The position numbers and the translations under genes are program-made. A stretch of 64,000 nt of DNA from contig NZ_AP024897.1 of assembly GCF_024529975.1 (NCBI RefSeq), positions 3,658,001 through 3,722,000 on the forward strand, read 5' to 3'. Under the pieces are notes generated by a model that saw nothing but the letters and a program-made list of their open reading frames with translations, was not told where the DNA came from and did no database searches. Shown in pieces: positions 58,839 through 64,000 of this stretch; the stretch's first letter is position 1; every line of letters starts with the position of its first letter. The DNA is from Vibrio quintilis. Lineage in GTDB: Bacteria > Pseudomonadota > Gammaproteobacteria > Enterobacterales > Vibrionaceae.

Positions 58839-59741
58839 ATGGAAGAAGAACAACGTTCACCTGTAACAATTGACCAGGAACCCGGTAAGTCTCAGCCTAA
58901 ATCTCAGCCAAAGAGCCGTTATATTCAGGACAGTGCAAGTAAAATTCTTCATATCGCTCAAAACCAGGGTGTTGAGGCTCTGATTCGGGAAGAGAAACCT
59001 AAGCTATCTCCGTTTGAGAGAGCCGTTCAGCGGGAGAAAAAACTCCAGGAAAGACGCCAGAGAAACCTTGAACGCATCATCCAGCTGTCTTATAAATCCT
59101 GTAAGGATGAGACAGCTGGCGACCCGAATCAGGACTGGCTGTATCGCTTCTTTGAAATGGCTCAGGATATTCATGATCCCTCAATGCAAAAATTATGGGC
59201 TCAGGTTCTGAAAAAAGAAGTGACCAATCCGGGCGCAACGTCAATGAAAGCCCTTCAGATACTGAAAGATATGACACCGAAAGAAGCCCAGATTTTACAA
59301 AAATCAGCGGCGCTGGGCTGTAGTTTTGGCAATGATCAGAGTCAGAAACTCCTGGTCGGCATTCATGCCCAGAACAGTATTTTCAGCTTTGGTAAACGCG
59401 AGCAAACTATTTCTGTCAGCCTTGGTAACTTTCAACTTCCCTATTCAAGCCTGCTGGTGCTCATCGAACTTGGGCTGCTACATGCCACTGAGCTTGAATC
59501 CGGTGAAATAGAACTTTCTCCATCCCTGCCTTTACACTATCAGGGCAAAAATCTATTACTACAGCCACTCAGTAAAGGAATTCACTTGCTTTACTATCGG
59601 TTCAGTCCAACCGGGAACGAATTATGCCGGCTGCTGGGAAACAGAATCAATCAGCAATATTATGATCAACTTGTGGCGATGCTTGGCCAGAAATTTATGA
59701 TTCAAACGGACGTCAACAGCACGATGCATCATGCTGTTTAA
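58839..59741 (+). CDS. TIGR03899-family conserved protein
   Basis: A soluble protein of 300 residues with no signal peptide or membrane helix. The N-terminal 60 residues are low-complexity and charged (KSQPKSQPKSR). The rest is mainly helical, including the conserved WLYRFFEMAQDIHDPSMQKLWAQVL block near 100-125. This resembles TIGR03899/DUF2806-like proteins of Vibrio and Shewanella; no function is known. Start is uncertain: ATG 58839 or GTG 58827, neither with a strong ribosome site. Converges on cysC with only 20 nt between. Confidence 0.72.
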   Translation: MEEEQRSPVTIDQEPGKSQPKSQPKSRYIQDSASKILHIAQNQGVEALIREEKPKLSPFERAVQREKKLQERRQRNLERIIQLSYKSCKDETAGDPNQDWLYRFFEMAQDIHDPSMQKLWAQVLKKEVTNPGATSMKALQILKDMTPKEAQILQKSAALGCSFGNDQSQKLLVGIHAQNSIFSFGKREQTISVSLGNFQLPYSSLLVLIELGLLHATELESGEIELSPSLPLHYQGKNLLLQPLSKGIHLLYYRFSPTGNELCRLLGNRINQQYYDQLVAMLGQKFMIQTDVNSTMHHAV

Positions 59742-59761
59742 CGGTTTGGAATAAAGCCAGA

Positions 59762-60382
59762 TTAAAGCTGAATAATACCCCGGCGATCGAGTTCAGCAAG
59801 GCATTGCTCAGCCAGTGCCTGAATGCCTTTTTCTCCGGCAGGCAGGTCAATTTCAGGTGATAGTGGCGCTTCATACTCCGAGTCGATCCCTGTGAAATCG
59901 GGAATTTCTCCTGCACGGGCTTTCTTGTATAACCCTTTCGGGTCGCGCTGTTCGCACACTTCCAGCGACGTATTGACAAAGACTTCCAGAAATTCCCCTT
60001 CTGGCAGTAAATCCCTGACCAACTGTCTCTCATTGCGATGCGGGGAAATAAACGCAGTCAATACAATTAACCCGGCATCCGCCATCAATTTAGCCAGTTC
60101 TCCGATACGACGAATATTCTCACGACGATCCTGCTCAGAAAAGCCTAAATCCCGGCACAGACCATGTCTCACATTGTCACCATCCAGAAGATATGTGTGA
60201 TATCCAAGGTGAACTAAATGTTTCTCTAATTCCCCGGCAATGGTCGATTTCCCGGCACCGGAAAGTCCTGTAAACCATAATACAACCGGCTTTTGCTTCT
60301 TCAGTTTCGCACGGAGATCTTTATCAACCGTATGATGATGCCAGACAATATTTTCATCTGTGATATTCGACTCTGAGTGCAT
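59762..60382 (-). CDS. cysC: Adenylylsulfate kinase CysC
   Basis: Phosphorylates APS to PAPS in sulfate assimilation. Walker A is GLSGAGKST at 39-47; [16 protein letters not shown] and [10 protein letters not shown] follow. Length is 206 (201 in E. coli). ATG 60382 has AGGA 7 nt upstream. Last of cysD-cysN-permease-cysC. Confidence 0.97.
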   Translation of the reverse strand: MHSESNITDENIVWHHHTVDKDLRAKLKKQKPVVLWFTGLSGAGKSTIAGELEKHLVHLGYHTYLLDGDNVRHGLCRDLGFSEQDRRENIRRIGELAKLMADAGLIVLTAFISPHRNERQLVRDLLPEGEFLEVFVNTSLEVCEQRDPKGLYKKARAGEIPDFTGIDSEYEAPLSPEIDLPAGEKGIQALAEQCLAELDRRGIIQL

Positions 60383-60400
60383 AAACACATCCTTTCTGAC

Positions 60401-62125
60401 TTAAAATGGGAAAAACTCTGGTATGAGTGCCAGCACCAATACCGAATAAACAATAGAAAGCGGAATACCGACTTTGGCATAGTCGCTCAGTTTGTAATTA
60501 CCGACACTATAAACCAGCAGATTTGTCTGATAACCGTAGGGAGAAATAAAGCTGGCACTGGCTCCGAATAAAATCGCCATTATAAATGGCATCGGACTGA
60601 CACCATAGCTGATAGCCATACTGTAACCGACAGGAAATGCAAGCGCGGCTGCAGCATTATTGGTAATCACTTCCGTCAGAACTAATGTCATCAAATAGGT
60701 TGCAATTAAAGCGCCATAAACTCCCCAGCCATTAAATAATCCGGACAGGAAGTCGCCCATCAATTCAGAAACGCCTGTCGATATCATGAGCTGTGCAATG
60801 GAGAGTGCAGAACCAACAATGACAACGATATCCAGAGGGAAACGCCGCCGGAGTTCCTGTACCTGAATAATGCCAAATGCCAGTAATACCAGAATATAGA
60901 CTGCCAACCCTTTAATCATCGGCACCCATTGCAGTAAAGCCGCAGCAATCACCACCGTAAAACCCGCCAGAACCCCAACAGATTTAAACAAGTCAAGGCG
61001 GGCACTGGATTCAAGATCATGCACCAGCACAAACTCTTTCCGGTGACGGCTACGTTCGTGTTCAAACCGCTTACCAGGAACCAGCACCAGAGAATCCCCC
61101 GGCATCAGAACAATGCTGCCTAAGCCCCCTTCCAGGCGCTCATGTCCGCGCCGGACAGCAACGACAACTGCATCAAAACGGTCGCGAAACCGGCTTGATT
61201 TTAAAGTTTTATGACAGAAGCTGGCTGATGAACTGACGATCACCTCAACAAAACTCTGTCCATTCAGATGCTGCTGACCAAAAAGGGTTAAACCTTTAAT
61301 TTCCTGTAGGGTCGACACACTTTCAATATCGCCGCAGAACAACAGCCGGTCATCACTTTGCAGGACGAAGTCAGGATGAACGGAGGGCATACTCTCTCCG
61401 TGACGAACCACTTCTGCTAAAAAGAGTTTACGCAAACAGCGTAATCCATTTTCCTGAATACTTTTACCAGCCAGCGGTGAATCCGCATCAACAACTGCTT
61501 CCAGAAAATAGGGTAAATCATCCTGAGAACTTTCATCGTAAGAAGGCAGAAAATAACTGAGAGGAACTAATAAGATGACTCCGACGACAAGCACAACAAT
61601 GCCAATTAAGGTCGGACTGAAAAAGTCCAGCCCCGGCAAGCCGGCATCTTCCACAAAGCTGTTAATGATCAGATTGGTTGAAGTCCCGATTAAGGTTAAA
61701 GTCCCACCTAAAATCGCAGCATAAGAAAGCGGAATCAATAACCGGGAAGGTGCATGCTGGCGATTGCGCTTTACTGCACCAATCAGGGACACAACAACAG
61801 CCGTATTATTGGTAAAAGATGAGAGTAAAGCTGTAGAAAAACCCAGCTTCAGAATCACCGATCCTATTTTTCCTTCAGAGATATGCTGGCTTACCCAGCC
61901 AATCAGACGGGTTTTTTCAAGAGCTGTTGAGGCAAGGATAAGCAAGACTAAAGTCAACAGAGATGAGTTGGTAAAATTCTCAGCCACATCATTAACATTC
62001 AGCAAGCCACTTAAAAAAGCGATCATTGCAGCCGCAGCAAACACCAGACTCGGTTTGATTCGTGTCAACACTAAACCGATGACGATACTGGCAAGCAGAA
62101 CCAGTACTAATCCTTGTTCCCACAT
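60401..62125 (-). CDS. SLC13-family permease with two RCK_C domains (probable sulfate transporter)
   Basis: A 574-residue inner-membrane protein. Two transmembrane halves flank a hydrophilic centre (about residues 205-370) that contains two TrkA-C/RCK_C-like domains, typical of SAC1/SLC13 anion transporters. Substrate-site motifs of the divalent-anion family are seen as SSFTNNTAVVV near 105, GTSTNLI near 147 and VITNNAAAALAFP near 490. Its place between cysN and cysC points to sulfate as substrate (inference). A terminator separates it from cysN. GAGGTGAAACC precedes ATG 62125. Confidence 0.87.
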   Translation of the reverse strand: MWEQGLVLVLLASIVIGLVLTRIKPSLVFAAAAMIAFLSGLLNVNDVAENFTNSSLLTLVLLILASTALEKTRLIGWVSQHISEGKIGSVILKLGFSTALLSSFTNNTAVVVSLIGAVKRNRQHAPSRLLIPLSYAAILGGTLTLIGTSTNLIINSFVEDAGLPGLDFFSPTLIGIVVLVVGVILLVPLSYFLPSYDESSQDDLPYFLEAVVDADSPLAGKSIQENGLRCLRKLFLAEVVRHGESMPSVHPDFVLQSDDRLLFCGDIESVSTLQEIKGLTLFGQQHLNGQSFVEVIVSSSASFCHKTLKSSRFRDRFDAVVVAVRRGHERLEGGLGSIVLMPGDSLVLVPGKRFEHERSRHRKEFVLVHDLESSARLDLFKSVGVLAGFTVVIAAALLQWVPMIKGLAVYILVLLAFGIIQVQELRRRFPLDIVVIVGSALSIAQLMISTGVSELMGDFLSGLFNGWGVYGALIATYLMTLVLTEVITNNAAAALAFPVGYSMAISYGVSPMPFIMAILFGASASFISPYGYQTNLLVYSVGNYKLSDYAKVGIPLSIVYSVLVLALIPEFFPF

Positions 62126-62139
62126 GGTTTCACCTCAGG

Positions 62140-62182
62140 AAAAAATAAAGCGCATAGTGCACAAAGACACGCCATGCGCTTT
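62140..62182 (-). terminator. Terminator between cysN and the SLC13 permease gene
   Basis: On the minus strand AAAGCGCAT, 18-nt loop, ATGCGCTTT, then ATTTTTTCC. Being internal to the cys run, it may reduce transcription of the last two genes or imply they have their own promoter. Confidence 0.7.
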
Positions 62183-62201
62183 ATCTGATGATATCAAAGG
62201 C

Positions 62202-63629
62202 TTACTTCAGTATCTGACGTAAATCCTTCGCTTCCCAGTGTGGGAAGTGTTTACGGATTAAAGCATTCAACTCAAGCTCAAATTCAGAGTAATGACCCGC
62301 TTCAGCTGTCAGCTGAGTTAACCCATCTCTGACCATACCGGCACCAACAGTCACATTGGTTAGCCGATCAACAATAATAAAGCCACCGGTATCGGCACAG
62401 TCCAGATAATTATCCAGAGCGACAGATTCATTAAAAGTCCATTCACACAGTCCAATGCCATTTAATGGTAATGTTTCTGTCTCAAACGTTTCCAAGTTAT
62501 TAATATTATACTGATGGCGAATTTGTTTTACCCGGCCAATGGTTTTCTTTCCGGCAATTTTTATATCGTATTCACGATTTGCTTCCAACGGTGTTTCTGT
62601 CATCCAGACAACATCAGCTAAAAGATGATTCGTGCTTTGAACTTCATCTTTATCCAGTGCAATTAAATCGCCACGGCTGATATCGATTTCGTCTTCAAGC
62701 GTTAAGGTCACAGCCTGTCCGGCAAATGCTGAAGGCAAATCACCATCGAAAGTCACAATACGTTCAACTACAGATGTTTTTCCGGACGGCAAAACTTTTA
62801 TCGAATCCCCGACCTGAACTGAGCCTGACGCAACTGTGCCTGCAAATCCGCGAAAATCCAGATTAGGACGATTGACATACTGAACCGGGAAACGAAACTG
62901 CTGATTTCTATCATCATTCTTCACATCAATGTCTTCGAGCAGGTCGAGTAATGTCGGTCCCTGATACCAATTCATGGATTGACTTTTTTCGACAACATTG
63001 TCGCCTTCCAGGGCAGAGATCGGGATAATGCTGAAATTTAAATCCCCGCGAAGACGTTGTGAAAATTGCTGATATTCATCGCGAATTTCCTCAAATCTGG
63101 CCTGATCATAATCAACCAGATCCATTTTATTAACGGCCACGATGAAATGCTTCAGACCAAGTAAATTTGAGATAAAGGAATGACGACGTGTTTGATCTAA
63201 TACTCCTTTACGGGCATCGATCAATATCACCGCAACATCACACGTTGACGCACCTGTTGCCATATTCCGGGTATATTGTTCATGCCCCGGTGTATCAGCA
63301 ATAATAAATTTACGCTTCTGCGTTGAAAAGTAACGATAAGCAACATCAATGGTAATCCCCTGTTCCCTTTCAGCCTGCAAGCCATCAACCAATAACGCAA
63401 GATCAGGACGATCACCCGTCGTACCGACACGCTGGCTGTCTGAATGGACAGCAGCAAGCTGATCTTCATAGATTTGCTTCGAATCATGAAGTAAGCGCCC
63501 AATCAGGGTACTTTTGCCGTCATCCACGGAACCACACGTCAGAAACCGAAGCAATGATTTGTTTTGATGTTGATTGAGGTATCCTTCAATACCTAACTCT
63601 GCAAGTTGTGTTTGAACTGCACTATTCAT
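62202..63629 (-). CDS. cysN: Sulfate adenylyltransferase GTPase subunit CysN
   Basis: Elongation-factor-like GTPase that drives APS formation by CysD. G1 is GSVDDGKST at 33-41, G3 is [12 protein letters not shown], and G4 is NKMD. Length is 475, equal to E. coli CysN, and there is no fused CysC domain; cysC is separate. AAGGA precedes ATG 63629. Follows cysD after 18 nt. Confidence 0.97.
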   Translation of the reverse strand: MNSAVQTQLAELGIEGYLNQHQNKSLLRFLTCGSVDDGKSTLIGRLLHDSKQIYEDQLAAVHSDSQRVGTTGDRPDLALLVDGLQAEREQGITIDVAYRYFSTQKRKFIIADTPGHEQYTRNMATGASTCDVAVILIDARKGVLDQTRRHSFISNLLGLKHFIVAVNKMDLVDYDQARFEEIRDEYQQFSQRLRGDLNFSIIPISALEGDNVVEKSQSMNWYQGPTLLDLLEDIDVKNDDRNQQFRFPVQYVNRPNLDFRGFAGTVASGSVQVGDSIKVLPSGKTSVVERIVTFDGDLPSAFAGQAVTLTLEDEIDISRGDLIALDKDEVQSTNHLLADVVWMTETPLEANREYDIKIAGKKTIGRVKQIRHQYNINNLETFETETLPLNGIGLCEWTFNESVALDNYLDCADTGGFIIVDRLTNVTVGAGMVRDGLTQLTAEAGHYSEFELELNALIRKHFPHWEAKDLRQILK

Positions 63630-63647
63630 AAAACTATCCTTCGCTCC

Positions 63648-64000
63648 TTAGAAATAACCCTGACGTTTTTTCATCTCCATCGAACCAGACTGATCATGAT
63701 CGATCGCCCGCCCCTGTCGCTCACTGGATGTCGCGACAAGCATTTCCTCGATGATTTCAGGTAATGTGCCTGCAGTAGATTCAATTGCTCCGGTGAGCGG
63801 GTAACAGCCTAATGTACGGAAACGCACTGACTTATTTTCAATCACCTCATCAGGACGAAGTTCCATACGATCATCATCGACCATAATCAACATGCCATCT
63901 CTTTCGACAACCGGACGCTCTTTGGCAAAATAAAGCGGTACAATATCAATACCTTCCAGATAGATATATTGCCAGATATCCAATTCAGTCCAGTTAGAAA
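63648..64000 (-). CDS. cysD: Sulfate adenylyltransferase subunit CysD (5' end cut by window)
   Basis: Only the C-terminal 117 or so of about 302 residues is inside the window. The visible part begins [19 protein letters not shown] and ends [11 protein letters not shown], both diagnostic of CysD, the ATP-sulfurylase catalytic subunit. The start codon lies beyond position 64000. Confidence 0.96.
   Translation of the reverse strand, partial: SNWTELDIWQYIYLEGIDIVPLYFAKERPVVERDGMLIMVDDDRMELRPDEVIENKSVRFRTLGCYPLTGAIESTAGTLPEIIEEMLVATSSERQGRAIDHDQSGSMEMKKRQGYF

Overview
The window is a stretch of a Vibrionaceae (Vibrio-type) main chromosome. Protein sequences match gammaproteobacterial families closely, and the gene order (pepA-holC-valS, argF, pyrBI-ridA, murA-mla / yrbG-kdsDC-lptCAB-rpoN-hpf-ptsN-rapZ-npr, pmbA, mpl-fbp-ppa, ytfP-tamBA / msrA, a Zur-type zinc operon, cysC/cysN/cysD) is the order I recall from Vibrio chromosome I. 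It is almost all core genome. I see no rRNA, tRNA, prophage, integron, insertion sequence or CRISPR array. The exact species cannot be fixed from this sequence alone.

Layout. 1-6977: 3' truncated lptF, divergent pepA-holC-valS, and a 2-hydroxyacid dehydrogenase. 7036-14219: rluA, then two accessory-looking genes (an unusual NRAMP-family transporter and a Sad-like semialdehyde dehydrogenase) in AT-rich spacers, then rapA. 14717-19528: a PIN-PhoH ATPase, argF, the pyr operon with its leader peptide/attenuator (pyrL-pyrB-pyrI), and ridA. 19602-25062: plsC, then the envelope cluster murA-ibaG-mlaBCDEF on the minus strand. 25408-33187: the divergent yrbG-kdsD-kdsC-lptC-lptA-lptB-rpoN-hpf-ptsN-rapZ-npr run (LPS precursor and transport, sigma-54, nitrogen PTS). 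33408-36833: mgtE, pmbA, darP. 36907-40418: thiamine transporter thiBPQ behind a TPP riboswitch. 40479-45041: ubiX-mpl, fbp, ppa and a lipoprotein. 45220-48447: a degenerate soluble chemoreceptor-like protein, a coiled-coil porin, unexplained structured intergenic DNA, a candidate small RNA, and ytfP. 48514-54848: tamB-tamA and msrA. 54865-58594: a Zur-controlled zinc operon with a very histidine-rich periplasmic protein. 58839-64000: a TIGR03899-type protein and the sulfate assimilation cluster cysD(partial)-cysN-SLC13 permease-cysC.

How it works together. Much of the window serves the cell envelope: LPS export (LptF, C, A, B; KdsD, KdsC), phospholipid retrograde transport (Mla), outer-membrane protein and lipid handling (TamAB, porin), peptidoglycan (MurA, Mpl) and phospholipid synthesis (PlsC). 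A second theme is nucleotide and amino-acid supply (PyrBI, ArgF, CysDNC). Four regulatory RNA or DNA devices can be read directly: the pyrimidine attenuator, the TPP riboswitch, a 31-bp Zur-type palindrome, and many intrinsic terminators.

The least explained parts are the orphan plus-strand promoter-plus-terminator unit near 47.85-47.95 kb (candidate sRNA), two large hairpins at 46.16-46.33 kb, the 198-residue CheA-interaction-tip protein, the NRAMP homologue without the DPGN metal motif, and two copies of a Vibrio palindromic repeat. Start codons were moved from the longest frame wherever a Shine-Dalgarno sequence and family length favoured another codon.
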